Positions 38,501-51,588 of a stretch of DNA of 64,000 bases are shown piece by piece (position 1 is the stretch's first letter; every line of letters starts with the position of its first letter). The DNA comes from Haemonchus contortus (taxonomy: Eukaryota > Nematoda > Chromadorea > Rhabditida > Trichostrongylidae). The DNA lies in assembly GCA_000469685.2 (NCBI GenBank), contig LS997566.1, positions 31,057,496 through 31,121,495 on the forward strand, read 5' to 3'. The notes below the pieces were generated by a model, which was given only the letters and a program-made list of their open reading frames with translations, had not been told where the DNA came from and made no database searches. A program made the translations under genes and the position numbers.

Positions 38501-41500
38501 TGTGTGGCTCTAAAATTAGCACAGCTTTCTCTGATTTTATTCGATCTCAAGATTTTTCGAACCGCAGTCCTTTTAAATACCTTTACGGCAATCGTGACAT
38601 GAAAAAAATTTATTGCTTTTTAAGATTCCCTTCCATAACACTACTCGCTGGATTTCCCTACAAACTCTGGTACGTGAACGTGGTGAACTTCGCGGTCTCG
38701 AAGACTCCTCCCGAGACAGCTCCAGATTTGGTAAATTTCTTCGAGTGATCTCTCAAGCGGGCTACTTTCTAATTGGACTTAACTCTAGGTTCCGATAAGG
38801 ATCGATCTGTGGTCTTCTTTTCTTACATAGCTAATGATCGAAGTGGAGGCAGTCTGAAGGTACTTCATTGTTCTTCCCAACTGCGTCATAATTTCTGGCT
38901 TTCTTGAAACTATCCAACCCACAATTCAGGGTGGTCTTTTTGACCTCAATGCATACTTCTACAAACGTTTGATCGGTGCTATAACACATGATGGAACCAT
39001 TGCCCAGCAGTGTGCGTTCATGTCTACGGTTCAACCCATTCCTATGCACTATAAAGAAGAGAACTTCTCTTTACTGAAGGTACTCCGCTTCATTTTGATT
39101 ATTTCTGATATTTTTTTATGAGCAATTCTAGGATGTTGTTGTCGATACCGCATTGATTACACGTTTTATCTCCAATGTGAGCGATGCTGAGCAAATGTTT
39201 TACCCATCGGCACTCGAGGTAATTTGCTTGGAAACCCCGTGCTTGCTCTCTGTCACACTCTAACTCGATGTACAGATATTTGGGGCATAACCCTGACCCT
39301 TAATTAACTTTGATCCTTAAGATTGCCGTTGTTCACGTTGCTGGTTCAAAGAAGTGCTTTCAACTGTCACTCCCTAGCCTTCCTGACCAGGTATTATGAG
39401 TTTTTCGGGCTATTTCGTTTGTTTTTTAGTGGAAATTCATTTCAGTTGCTATCGACGATTTGTGCTGATCTTGAAATGCACATGGCTGATCCTTCTTCTG
39501 CGTCAGCGTGGCTATCCGCCCTCGGTTTCTTCAAAAATGACCCCATTTCGAGACTATCCGATAAGAGTGATGATGTCAGCGACAATTTTTCCTATTTTTT
39601 CTTCCTTGATTTTCAAGTGGTGCACACATTATTTCTTCAGCGTGCTGTTTTGTATTCGGTATTAAGTACGCTCCTAAGTCATGAGCGAGCCGGAGCAATT
39701 GTACACTATATCAGACATACTGACTCCGCTCAGTCACGGCATCTGATTGCTGCTTGGATTTGGGAGGAGATTGACAAAGCCAGCAAGAAGCTGCACGAAA
39801 CAAGTCAGTGCCTAACATCTCTTTAATTGTTATAGGTCCCATGATGAGTTGGTTCCATTCAGCCGACCCTTTGTTTGCAAGATTTTCTGGTCCTTTGAAT
39901 CCTACTGGTCAAAAAGCTTTGGCTCATGTCTATGACGTTTTCGTTGGTGGCGTACGAATTTTACGCGAGTTGGTGTCTTCTGTACAGCGAGAGGAGGACG
40001 AAACAAGTGGGTTTCAAAAAGTTGCTTCAACACTCCACGTGGTGGTAAATGTGGTGGTTTCAGAAGAATATGTGACAACTCTGGAGGCTCGCCGTTTCGC
40101 AACTGAGAGCCTTCGCTCGTACACAGCAGTCATTCATCGACTTATATCATGCCGTATTCTTCCTGTTTCGGAGGATAGGGAGGTCCGACTTGCTATGGGC
40201 ACTTTGCTAAGTGATCGCAGAGCAAAATCCTCGGGGTGAGAATTGGCTTCTAGGTGATAGCTTATGTTATGGTTTGTAATGCTTTTTTTGCAGTCAGCTC
40301 AATATTGATAAACTCGTTTCCCGTATGCGACGGAAGTGCCCTGCTGAGCCCTTTTGGCACGCTGAAGGTCCTCAGTGGTATCCACCAGCATTACTGGTTC
40401 GCTCTTCTGACACAACGATTTCTATGGAATCTCGAATTCTATGATTTCAATTGGCCTCGTTGTTTTAGAATCTACTCTCTCTCGTTCTTGTTTTGAATAT
40501 CCCTACCAAGTGGAAAGGACAGCTTCTTACTTTTTACTTATTGGATTATGCTAGTTGTAAAGCGCCACGCAATGGCTGTTCTGAAACGGTAAACATTTGT
40601 TCAACCTCATTGTGGGTATTAGACAAATTGTTGAAATGTTTCAGAGTGGTTCTGTTGTCGAAACAGTCAAGAAACAAATGCATGGTATCTTAGGTATGAC
40701 GAAGTCTGAAATTCAGAACGTTTACGACCTGTGGTGTGCTGATGGAGGACAGGTCTTTTTTTCGATATTAAGTTGAATTATATTGATGAGAACATTGATT
40801 GCTCCATTCTTTGTAAATAGCAGCAAGATTGCTTCATTTAGTATGGCATGTCTTGAGCACCTTGGCTAGTCTTCCCTCAGGGATTCCAACTTAGCGTGTA
40901 TGACATTGTCGGCTATTTAGGGGATAAAGCAAGAAGAGTCTCTCGAGAACCCCTCATCCGATCAGCAGGTATCTCTCGATGCTGAAATTCGGAGGCTGTT
41001 GGACATTCCTCGTTCACTAAGTAGCACCGAAGAGAATTCACTTAAAGGTATCCTTTGTTTGCTATCCTGTTCACTCATTAGCTCTATGTTCACATTCAGC
41101 GCTACTAAAGTCGGTGCCATTCGGAGAATTCATTTGGAATTGCTATCTCGCTAAACATCGTCGATTCGATGAAGTGAAAGAGGTGAGCATACACGTTATC
41201 ATGTAATCACCTCATTGTTGTGTCGTTTCAGCTGCCTATCCCCTCGGATGCTGCTCGCAACGATGCTGTTTTGGAATATCTGCAATTGTTGCCTTTAGTG
41301 AGAACCCTCCGTCAGAGCATAGCATATTCAGCGAAACGACCGTCTTGGCCAAGCGATATTAAGGAGGCCATAGAGAAGTTTGGTACGTTGTAATGGCATT
41401 GATCATTCATTCATATATGGCTGCGCCCACCCATTTGATTTCTATCAGAACCGTAGTTGCTCTGAATACCTAATTGTCTACGCACTAATTTTTTTATGTC

Positions 41501-44500
41501 CTGCTGTGGTTTGCCAATGTACCGTTGGGTCGAACCCTCAGAGGTAGACGGCTTGGTTGGGGCTGACTGCAATCGTTCCTGTATTTGATCTCTGGGGAGT
41601 AAACGTAGCACTCGAATCGGTACTTCCTACCTCAAAATGACGATCCAATCATTGCAGAGAAAGAAAAGACCTCTTCACCACCATCATGTGAAAGCGCAAC
41701 AATTTTCAATCGAGGAAAAACTCCAGTTCGATTGTTGAGAAGGTCCGATTTCTATCACGATCGATCGTTATGTTTCCGTCCCTTTGGACAATGTTCTTCT
41801 AGGCAGTCAAATGCCGATGCTCTGATATCTCGGAAGCGGCCAGCAGTCCCTGTTCTTCAGCAGTTGGATACAAATCTTTCTCAGCTTTCAACTTTGGTTT
41901 GTGCCTTTTACAGTACATAACCTGACATTTTCCATTCCTTTTTTACATTCTCAATTTCGAATCGACTTCATACATGTTTGATTATAATTGTTTTATTCTA
42001 TAGAGAATTAATTTTTGTGGGATATTGTGCTAGTGTTTCGCTACAAAGCTTTAAGAGCTGTTGAACAAAAGGAAATCATGTTTCACAATAAAAGCATTTC
42101 AGTCGGACAGATCGCCGCTTAGTGCCAAACGTGCAAACATGGAACTCAGTGAAGAAGATGTTAATATGCCTGAGTGCGTTTTCCTCACTCGAAATGACAT
42201 TTTCCATGCCTGCGAAGAGTGGGGTTTTTTAGGGACGTACCGATCAATACTTTAAACAACATAGCGGACATTTTACGGACACCGAAAGCGCGCGCTTGTG
42301 CAGCGGCACATGCAGAATCTCAACGAAAATGGGCAGACAAGACACCAGAAGGTGAAATTGAACGTCCTGCTCCCAGAAGCATTCTGAAATCTGGGAGAAC
42401 TGGTAAGATACTCATTGGATAATAATTTTCCTTAATATGATGTGCCATGCTACGAGATCGCCTATCCCATGCGTAAACATCTGCCAGCTGATTGTACTAT
42501 TTCAGATCGTAATACTCAGCCTCGCAATCGGCTACAGTTTAATCTTCCTTCTTCTCTTTCATCATCTTCTGGACAACACACAATTTCCGAAGCTTCCAGT
42601 CCCGAGCATATAGAAAAAATGACTCAGGTACGCCATGAATTTTCCCAAGCATGGGTGGTTTTCATCTCCTTTGTGTGGAATTAGTTCAACTTTTTTAGCC
42701 AAATTTCGACGAATCTTTCGAGTACGGGGAGGATACCACTAACACAGAGGGAGATGATTCGGTTGAAGTACAAGACGAGCCGTTTGAACCTTTGATCAGT
42801 CCCGATCTTGAACAAGATTTGCTGCCAAAGGAAGGGCCTCTGTACAGCAGCCCTGTATCCCAAGATGATGTTGTACTAGAACGTTCTATGGAAGTGCAAG
42901 ATGAAGAGGACGACTGGGAATCGAATGCAAATGCAGCTGTACCTCCGCCTTTGGTTGAAGAAGAACAGGATGAAGACGAATACGAACTTGGGGTTGTAGA
43001 GCGACCCGACATCGAGAAACTTGCACACAAAGGAGGCGTTCGTTCGGCTGAATATCTTGAACAAGAAGAAGCCGGAACAAGTGGAGTCAAGGCGACAATC
43101 AACCTTAAAAGCAGCGGGAATTTGGAAGATGAAGATGCTATGGAAACTGAAGATCTAGAACTTGAGAATAGTGTGGAGCTTCAAGAGGAATGCCAGGAAG
43201 TGGTTAATGTCGTCCGTGTCACGCGGTGAGCATTTTCCTTCCTCCATTTGTCAATGTTATCCTAGAAATTAATATCCAAATCACGTAAATAACGTAAGTT
43301 GACTATTTGATTTCTGACTTCGGGTGGAGAGAAAGAGAGGAATGGGGGTACATCCAGGAGTGAGAGAGGCAGCAATGACTTCAATAGTTCTGTGTATGTT
43401 TTCTGCCTGATTCATTTGTTCCCTTGATACACATATTTTGAAAAAAGCGTTGTTTGAAACAATTAAAAACGAATTCAATAAGCTTTCCAAATCAGGTCGA
43501 AAACTGTCGTGAACACAACGGTCAGCCCTCCTTCCATGTCGCCGTCTCCTCCTGTTCCGCGTTCTGAATCCGGTGGTGGAAATGCAGATGGCGAGCGCGT
43601 CACGGTCAAGACGTATTCGGAGAAGGGTGTGCTAGAAACTGCAGTTGAAAGACAGTTGGACGTTGATGAACCTAATCATGATGCCATAGCATGTGCCGAG
43701 CAATGTTCAATTGAGACACAGTCCGATGACTCAGATTCCGATGACATTGGAAGATCGCGCATAAAGCAAACCGTAATTGAGACGCTTTCAAACGTGTATG
43801 AGGTTTGTCATTCTAAGAAGTCTTCTAAGAAGAAGCTCGAGTTCAAAAGAGAATTTAGATAGCTCATGAAGTGCAAGAGGACAAAGAGGACGGCAATAAT
43901 GCCACATTCACAATTCCTGCTGATATTGGAATTGCAACCGGCGATTTTGTTTCTCTGTGTTCGGAAAGGTATTTCGATTTTTTTCTTCCTGTCTGTTACC
44001 ATTCGAATGCACTTTTTGTTCAATACTCTGAGGGACTAGCTTATGTTAAAGTCACTGCTTTCACTTTGTCTTCTGTCATCCAAACGAGACTGGTATCACT
44101 TTATCGGGAAATGAAGCATGAAACTTTCAGTTGTTTGAGCGATATTGATTGGGAATCTGATCTCCGGGTTGTCATGCGGTCACTTTGGAATGGCCCCTTT
44201 ATTATTTCTTCAAAATTATGTAGAATAGGTCCAGGACCGCGGCTGTGTTTACTTAAAAACTCCTTCCACTCAGCAGACTCTGATCTCTGATTCATTTCCA
44301 AACAATGCTGTCGCCCATTGTCATCTAGCTTCTGGAAACCATCAGAGGTTCTCAAAAAAAGTCAGGTCAAGCCAGAATCTTCATTATTCTTTTGATTTTC
44401 GCTCATGAGTGAGTTAAACTTCGATAGATTTTCGGATATGCTCATTCCATTTCACAGACTGAACTTTGAAAAAACTATCCGTCTCACATCAATAATTCCC

Positions 44501-47500
44501 TTACCTGATTACACTACACGCTCCTGCCAAGAGGAGGCCGCATTTCATACGGGGTTGCTTCTATGGGTTGGTAGGGCTGGCCTATTTCCAATTCTTTGGC
44601 GCACAATCGTAAAATGTTGCGTTGCGAGCTAAAATGAAAAAGTTTTGTCGTAAGGACCATCATTTTGAAACTCAATCCTGTGTCATGCGTCACATGTGAA
44701 TGTAATAATTTTGATAAAGGCTTAACTTTGCTTTTTGCCGTATTACAGTTATTTTTAGACGGCTGTTATGTTCCAGTGTCACAACCGTGCGCGAGAATTC
44801 CACCGACGAAGTATCCAATGTGAAACTTGTGGACTACTCTTTTACTAGTGATTCCACTTTCGACCTTTCTCACACTCCTCGCACTCCCGGGAAACATCAA
44901 AAGGCTTGTTGTCTGAGTGATTACGGTTATTATCTCAGTGCTCCTCCACTGACCATCCATTTTAGGTCGCCGATTCTTCCACTCATGTCAGCCTTATTCG
45001 TGAAGTTCTTGAATTTGATGGTGTAAGTTTTTTACTTGCTTTTCTTGCCTACATCTAAACAGTGCACCTCAACCTCTACATAATGTTTGCTTATTCAGGA
45101 ACTGGTTCCAATGCTCAATGCTGATCAATTGCGGCAACCTTCTTCTGTTGAAGAAAGTTCTTCAGAAACTCAAAGCAGTCCGCGATTGCCCAGGTTCTTT
45201 TTCTGGGTCTCCTAATATTGCGAGATGTGCTATGATGGTTTTGATTTTTGCAGTCCTACCGAATCCGCAGACAGAGACGATTTACAAGAAGTGCCACTCC
45301 CATCTGAACCTACAGCGCTAAGTGTCATACCCGAGGAAACTTCTGAACCTACTGCACTGGGTGTTATACCTGAGGAAACATCTGAACCTACAGCCTTAGG
45401 TGTCATACCTGAGGAAACGTCTGAACCCACAGCATTGGAAGTCATACCTGAGGAAACTGGTGAGTTTCAACGAAATCTTGACCTGTTGAGCAAAATGAAC
45501 GAAATCGATTTACCTGTGGTCTACGCCCAATATGAGTTAACCTATCAAAAATGTTACATTTATATGGCGAGCACCATTCAGAAGTGGCTGCCACAACACC
45601 TCCGATGTCTCCTCAACAGTCACAGTCTGAACTTCCCACTTCGACCCGCAAAAGAATTCGCGGTTCAGCCAAAAAGGTCTCATCTTTTTATTTATACATT
45701 TCTGTTCTGTGTTTTTATGAACGGCGAATTTCAGGCAGCTCCAGCTACACCAACGAGGCGTTCACAACGACTTCGTCGCAGATCGCTTAGTGTTGAAGGC
45801 GAAGGCTCGGAAATAGGGGTTGATCAAGAAAGCGACATTACCAGTCTAACCTCAGGGTATGTACTAGAAACTCTTGTAAAACATGGATGCCCACTTAAAC
45901 TTATTTTAAATTTTTTAGGCGCTCTGGGAAATTGAGTGATTTGGTGGAAGAAACTGAGTCAACGGAACTGCGGAAAAGTCCCAGGTTCAAACGCTCACAT
46001 GTACTTTATTTTACTGCTAAATTTTTTAATGTGGAATTCTTCCAGCCGCGCAGTTCGAAGCCGCAAAGTATCCACGAGCAGTTCTGAAGCATCATCAAAT
46101 ATATCAAGGACCCCTACACGGTTTGCTTGCATTTGATCGTTTTCTTGATTCTAAGATCATGCTTATCTTGCTAGGCGTACACCGACTCGATCCGCGGCAA
46201 AGGCGAAGCAAGTGGATGCGGAATCGGAGGGTTCGAAGGGTCGAAAAACTCCTACCAGAGCTTCGAGAGCACTAAATGGTGAGGAGCGCACATATTACTT
46301 TCGGATGTCTAGCAAATCTTATTTTTTAGAAAAGTTCACTGTCGCTAAGCCGCTAGGAGGCATCGACGCAGGCGCTCTGTTTGATGTGAGATTAATTCTT
46401 CGTTCCTCAATTATGTAAGCTCTATTAGTTTATTGTTATTCAGATGTGCATGGAGGGTACGAGCCGCCGACGTAGGACTTTGTCAGGTACGGTAAATAGA
46501 TATACGAATTGGATGGATGTAAAAAATTATTTTATAATTTCTGGAATTGATCTTGCTGTTAGCCTTTCCTTTTTGACCACTAGAACTTAATCGGATTTCT
46601 AGATTCTGAGATACCTGAGGTAAAGGCGAAACGATCTAGGACGCACAGGGTTTTGGATGCTATTGTGGAAGCGGGAGATGACTCAGGTAATAGATTTGGT
46701 TATAGAGAAGAATGCGCACCAAATTTCTCATTGTCAGTATTATATCTTCCAGGATCAGTGGAAGATGATAGGAAGCAAACTAAACCGAAAAGTGTAGTTG
46801 ATGTTCCAAAGGTGTGTCAAGTGAAGTTTTCGTTTTTCGGCTCTTCCCTTTCCGACATCTTTCACGTGCACTTTAAATTGATACTTCCTGAATAGAATGA
46901 ACTGTTAATGTGACCAACTGGATCGTTCTAGGGTCCATCCTCAGAGAGCGTGCCCACGTCTAGTCACCGAAGACGGGCAGCCAGTGTTACACCATCTCCT
47001 TCAAGGACTAGGCCGAAAGGTTATGAAGAGGATCATTAAATCATCTCTAGTGTGGAGCAGAGTTTGCATACTGACTGCTTTTTAGAACCGAGATCCCCAT
47101 CCAGGAAACTTTCTACGACCAGTATGGACCAGCCATCATCGAGTAAGGCTAAATCCCCTGCTAGGTTAGTATTCTAAATCATTGATGCAGTAGATGTTCT
47201 TATCAAACTGCGATCTTTCTAGACGTACTCCTACTCGCTCTGTGTCCAAATCGAAGTTCATGGAGGTAGAGCAGGATAGCACAGATCGTAAAGGCACCCG
47301 TTCTAAAGCTGTAAAAAAGCTGAGCGGTAAGCACCAAACCCTCAAACACGTATTTCTGTATGTGCTCATATGTTGGTTCTAGAGAAATTCACAGTACCAA
47401 AGCCACTGGGAGAACTAGATGCTCGCACCTTGTTTGATGTGAGGCTTTCATGAGTACTTTCTTCACTTTCTCTAATTTAGTGATTATTCCATTTGTTTAG

Positions 47501-48345
47501 ATGACAATGGCAGAGACAAGCACTCGTCATAGAACCTTATCAGGTACGTATGCCAGCGGTAGGGGTGAATGAATACGATTTGTTCGAAAAATGTAACATT
47601 CTGCTTGCATCCGCTCCCAGGTTTTGCAATTCTAGCACTTTTTTAGAATCTGAAGTACCTGAACTGGATGAACAGCAATCAAGAGAGGTAGGCGCCACTG
47701 TGGAAGCTGGAGATGAATTGGGTTAGTGATATGATGGAAGGTTCGCGCAATTTCCCTATTTTCACTGTAGTGAAATGATTTTTGAAGAGTCGGTCACTTC
47801 TCGAAGTAGCGAGGGCAAGGATGGTGGCAGAAGTGAGGAGGTATGGTATCCTTTCCTTACTGATTCTTTTTTCATATGGTTTTTGGAGTACTTGGTTAGC
47901 GTTTTTGTTACTGTGAGAATTTCAATGATTGTACGGTCTTTTAAATAAGTGTGGTTCAGTCTGCATACGTTTTCTATCCAATTTTGATTAAATTCGAGAC
48001 TCAAATGCGTCATAAGAAGTATGATTGGATTTATTCTAATTTACTTTCATCGCATCTTCTTCTAGTCCTCTACTACTGTGGTAATGCAGTCGCCCAGTCG
48101 CCAGCGACGCGCGGCAAGTGCAACTCCTTTGAAGACGAGGGCACAAAAAGGTAGCGGTAAATATCCATTTAACATATAAGTGATTAGCGTATAAAGAGTT
48201 CAGAAGATTTTGTAAGATTTAGCAACGCCAAAATAACTATTCAGTTAACCCTCAGTTTGATTTTTCAGATCCTCAAACCCAAGCAGCTTCGAATTCACCT
48301 AGCCGCCGAGGGCGATCAAGTAAGAGTCAGGCATCTCAAAAGTAG
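35555..48345 (+). CDS. mel-28: ELYS/MEL-28 nucleoporin (AHCTF1 family), many exons
   Basis: Nuclear-pore scaffold and chromatin-binding protein that seeds pore assembly after mitosis (family knowledge). First exons, with phases that join cleanly: 35555-35693, 35827-35964, 36018-36145, 36297-36396, then from 36464. The N-terminal beta-propeller runs to about 39390: [20 protein letters not shown] (37418-37480), [13 protein letters not shown] (37710-37745), [14 protein letters not shown] (38930) and [12 protein letters not shown] (39190) match ELYS propeller blocks. The helical ELYS domain follows (39450-41383): [20 protein letters not shown] and [24 protein letters not shown] with [40 protein letters not shown] and [19 protein letters not shown]. 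The tail (41658-48345) is disordered, first acidic and then basic with TPTR/RRR motifs and a final RRGRSSK, resembling the AT-hook-bearing end of MEL-28. Stop TAG at 48343. Some propeller exons (36464-37250, 38440-38600) remain approximate. Confidence 0.93.
36733..36776. other. perfect 15-bp inverted repeat in a mel-28 intron
   Basis: CTTCATCATCTTGAA at 36733 and TTCAAGATGATGAAG ending at 36776, with a 14-nt loop. It lies inside the roughly 0.7-kb intron of the propeller region. It could form an RNA stem; it is too short for a normal pre-miRNA and no terminator role applies. Confidence 0.7.
45303..45458 (+). repeat. mel-28: 39-bp (13-residue) tandem repeat in mel-28
   Basis: Four in-frame units of the form SEPTALxVIPEET (x = S, G, G, E) follow one another inside one exon. 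Codons differ between units (for example ACTGCACTG, ACAGCCTTA, ACAGCATTG), so the peptide is more conserved than the DNA. It sits in the acidic, disordered tail. Confidence 0.9.
46175..48150 (+). repeat. mel-28: tandemly duplicated exon block in the mel-28 tail
   Basis: Block 1 (about 46175-47019) and block 2 (about 47223-48150) have the same exon series. [12 protein letters not shown] matches [31 protein letters not shown] matches [33 protein letters not shown] matches [21 protein letters not shown]...VEAGDDS matches ESEVPEL...[27 protein letters not shown] matches [18 protein letters not shown]. Introns separate the exons at the same places in both blocks. This shows an old internal duplication of about 0.9 kb. 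Confidence 0.9.
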
Positions 48346-48542
48346 GCATTTGATTGCGTGTTCACTAATTTGACCTTGTGTTTTGTGTACATTTACAGTT
48401 ATACTTTTATGTTTCACCGTGTTTTGCTCTCGTTGAGAATCATCAATTCAAAGTTTTATCGTTCAGCACTGATTGAGTGAATGTTTTCACTGTTACTAAG
48501 TATTCGTTCTGTGTTGCATTGTAATTCCGTAATTTATCACAT

Positions 48543-48548
48543 AATAAA
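48543..48548 (+). terminator. mel-28: poly(A) signal for mel-28
   Basis: AATAAA lies about 200 bp after the mel-28 stop and before the convergent GPN2 stop (48687 on the other strand). The spacing is suitable for mel-28 transcript 3' end formation. Confidence 0.65.
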
Positions 48549-48686
48549 GCATGTTTATATACAAACTGTATTCATCCTATTTTCATAGGTACAGTAACAG
48601 TAACAGTAACAAGTTCAATGTCATAACAACATCAGAGACCGGATTTCCAAGAGATCTGTAGCAAAATGCGAACGTGATGTTATATT

Positions 48687-51588
48687 TTACTCTTTCGTCA
48701 CCATTTCCCTTATATCACCTTGTTCATAAAAAGCCCATCCATTAGCTGAATCGGCCAACCGTAATACCTTAGCCATATCTTCTTTCTTTTGAACGTTCAA
48801 TGGTACAAAACTGACTAAGTCAAAGCTTGTGATGACGTCACAAATGGCGGCATTGAGGCCATGATAACGCTCCAAGCCGGGAACTTCCTGTAATAAGAAA
48901 AATTTGTCGATCTGTTGATCGAAATTACTTTTTCTAATGCAAATAACTGACGTTCAACAGTTCTAGAAGGCGATTGACATCCGGTAAGTGAGTGAAGTAG
49001 TCGAGACTATATGGGGCGTCATCGTCAAAAAGATCGATTTTAGAAAGTATGTTTACTTGCGGCATTTCCATTGTCACCATTGTTGCTGAATATGATGAAT
49101 ATTTGATCCGAAACAAGAGTACTGCTTATGTATCGAACAGTAACGCAACCAGATTTTTTTATCGGTTGTTAGGTGAGTAAAGAGCAAGGGTTTACCCCGC
49201 ATCAATAAATGGTTCTGTTTGGAAAAAAGCAATCTGATCAACCGAACAACATGTGTAATAATGGGACTGCATTCCTCGATTATTTTGCATACTGGCCAAA
49301 AAAAATATGCAAGAATTCAGATGTCTGATTGTGAGGCCGCAAAAGAGATAGAGGCCTGTTTTCATTGCTGCCCGAGCGTGTACAGGGACAGGCGTAACTA
49401 ACATAAGACCGAAAAAATTGCCACTTTTCGAGAATTTGTTTACGAAAAGCGACGATTCTGAGGATGATCTGGTTATGAAACGAATTTCGAAAACCCATAA
49501 ACAAGTGGCCAAAAGGTGTACGGAGAGAAAGTCACAGACGCCGTGTTAACTGATGGGTGTACCAAGCTGGGTGAACCTTAAATCGATGAATATGCTATGA
49601 TCTTGTTCTCATCGGATATCAATCAGAATCATCAATTACTCAACAAAGACGTGTACGATAACCCAAACGGGTAAGTAGCTCGCGCTGGAACCCATTCGAA
49701 TCTCAATGATTGATGCGATTACATTACGATTCGCCTCTACTGAATAATTTTTGATCTATTCTCTGTACAGACTACTAAGAGCGACTAGAATACTGACATT
49801 TGAGAAACTTGGGTTACCCATCCTTTCTTTCTCATAGAACTTAACCTCTGAGACAGACAACAAGTTTAGATGTAAAGGATCGGGTAAAGAAGAAAAGTAG
49901 AAAAATTAAATTGTCAGAAATGAAGCATGTAGAGCAAAACCGATGCTGAATGGATCATGACTTTGGAAGCATACCTAGCGTTGACATCACGACTGAAATG
50001 AATTTTGCAGGATCAGAACAATATAGAGAGTCAACCAGGTGAAGGGCACAGAGTCGAACTCCCGTCTTTTCAAGTTCACGAATCAGCTAAATAGCAAGTC
50101 ATGAGGTACGGATCTAATAGGAATAAACAAGAAAATAAATTAAGGAAACTCACACCCCATAGTTCTCCTTCGCTTTTGTATAATTCAAGTTGGCCGGGGC
50201 AGTCGATGATGATGTATTTGTCCTTATTCTCGAGAATCTTCTGCAATAACCATTGCCGATTTCTGCACAGGGTGCTCATGCAGTATTTCAGCGCTCCATT
50301 TGGGCCCAAATCTGAAAGAAGTGAATTTAATTAGTCGCGGTGCAGATTGGGCTCAACGGAAGAACAAGTGGCGGGATTGATTTCCTCCTTCAAGTATCCA
50401 AAAGCGATGTGGAATGTTACTTGTTTTGAGCAGAGTTGCTTCAGTGCTTGCTCTGAGCCAGTTAGGATCGATATCGTCCCATGTATCAGCGAATGAAGCA
50501 GTATTTTCCTTGTGAGCTACTCGCAAATCATGGCTCAGGTAGTCACCACCACCAAACCTCCATTACACCATAGTCCTATAGCCTTCCACTATTTATCGTC
50601 AAAGCCCCTTTCAAGGGACACCTGTTGGAATGCAATGCACCCACGTTAAAGGAACCAGAACTCTCGCCACATGAGCAGGGAGATTCAGACGGGATTTGGT
50701 TGCTTTCGAAGTCAAACGACGTGCATTATTTCAACCAACCAACCGACTGGCTGACCACGTGTTGTTGGCCACATGTTGATAACAGAGGAAAAATTCTGGG
50801 CCGCGTGTACGGTATCGATGGTCCAGCGTTGTCAACACATGGTCAATGACGCCGTCGGTCGGTCAGTTGAAACAGTGCATTTTGTTAAACTCTGAAAGCA
50901 CCCACTGCGGTCCTTTCTGCTTTAACATACATCTCAGAAACTTTAAATCTACGCAAGGAGAGCATTCAGTCATTTCCATTCAACGCGCTGTGGAAAAGAC
51001 TGAACGGATCTCCCAAGTGCAGAAGGGAATCTGCAGTTTCGAGCAGCGTCAACGAACGAAAATCAGGTATTCCGTTGCTTATGCCAAGGAATTCAAGATC
51101 AGGTGGGCCGGACAGGACTTGCCATTTCGTGACGACTGCTGGACCAGGCCGGCTACTGCCTTCGGGAAGTCTACGAACACCAGTACGGCCGCCAACGCGA
51201 TGGCAAGACTTCTTCACGATTGCCACTGGACTACATTAGCTAGCGATAGCGACAGTCGAGACGCTTTGCAGCCCGCCCGAAGAAACCAATGATTCACGGG
51301 ACGGCAAGTGAAACAGTTGATTCACGTATCAGTATTAATATGTCTCACAAATTAGCAGTCTCATTTACTCAAACGAAACGAATGAAACGCACTAAGCCTT
51401 TCCATGACGTCTTCCACAGTTATGAGTTCCTTGATATCATATGTAGCACTATATTGCACAAAATCGTTGGCTGGATCCAAGTTAATGGTGATGTGTGGAC
51501 GATTGATCTGCTCGAAAACATCCACTAGCCCTGCACAAAATGTGGATTTTCCAGCACCCGGAGCTCCAATTACAAGAACGCCATACAT
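48687..51588 (-). CDS. GPN2: GPN-loop GTPase 2 (GPN2-type)
   Basis: Small GTPase acting in assembly and nuclear import of RNA polymerases (family knowledge). Exon 1 (51588-51393) has the P-loop GAPGAGKS near residues 7-14 and NLDPAND. Exon 2 (50311-50154) begins in the eponymous GPN insertion (LGPNGALKYC) and carries the IDCPGQLELY switch box. A later exon (49085-48952) has MPQVNILSKIDLF, holding the guanine-specificity SKxD, then PYSLDYFTHLPDVNRLL. The last exon (48887-48687) has the FDLVSFVPLNVQKK block and ends VTKE. NLDPAN and the tail fit GPN2 better than GPN3. A middle segment of about 40 residues after ELWG is not securely found; a candidate piece from 49468 reads FRKQILEKWQF. Exon joins 1-2 and 4-5 are in phase. 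The start is supported by a leader acceptor. Confidence 0.88.
50964..51292 (+). pseudogene. RTE-type LINE 3' fragment in GPN2 intron 1
   Basis: The plus strand reads QRAVEKTE, QVQKGICSFEQRQRTKIRYS, VAYAKEFKIRWAGQDLPFRD and DCWTRP, and ends HWTTLASDSDS. This is the C-terminal part of nematode RTE elements, after the polymerase (AxAxKxKxRWAGHxxR and HWTTLARDRD). The segment between is scrambled. It lies in the 1.08-kb first intron of GPN2, in the opposite orientation. Confidence 0.85.

Noticed and set aside
42695..43102. 135-codon serine-rich minus-strand ORF
   Set aside because: Shadow of the acidic mel-28 exon on the plus strand.
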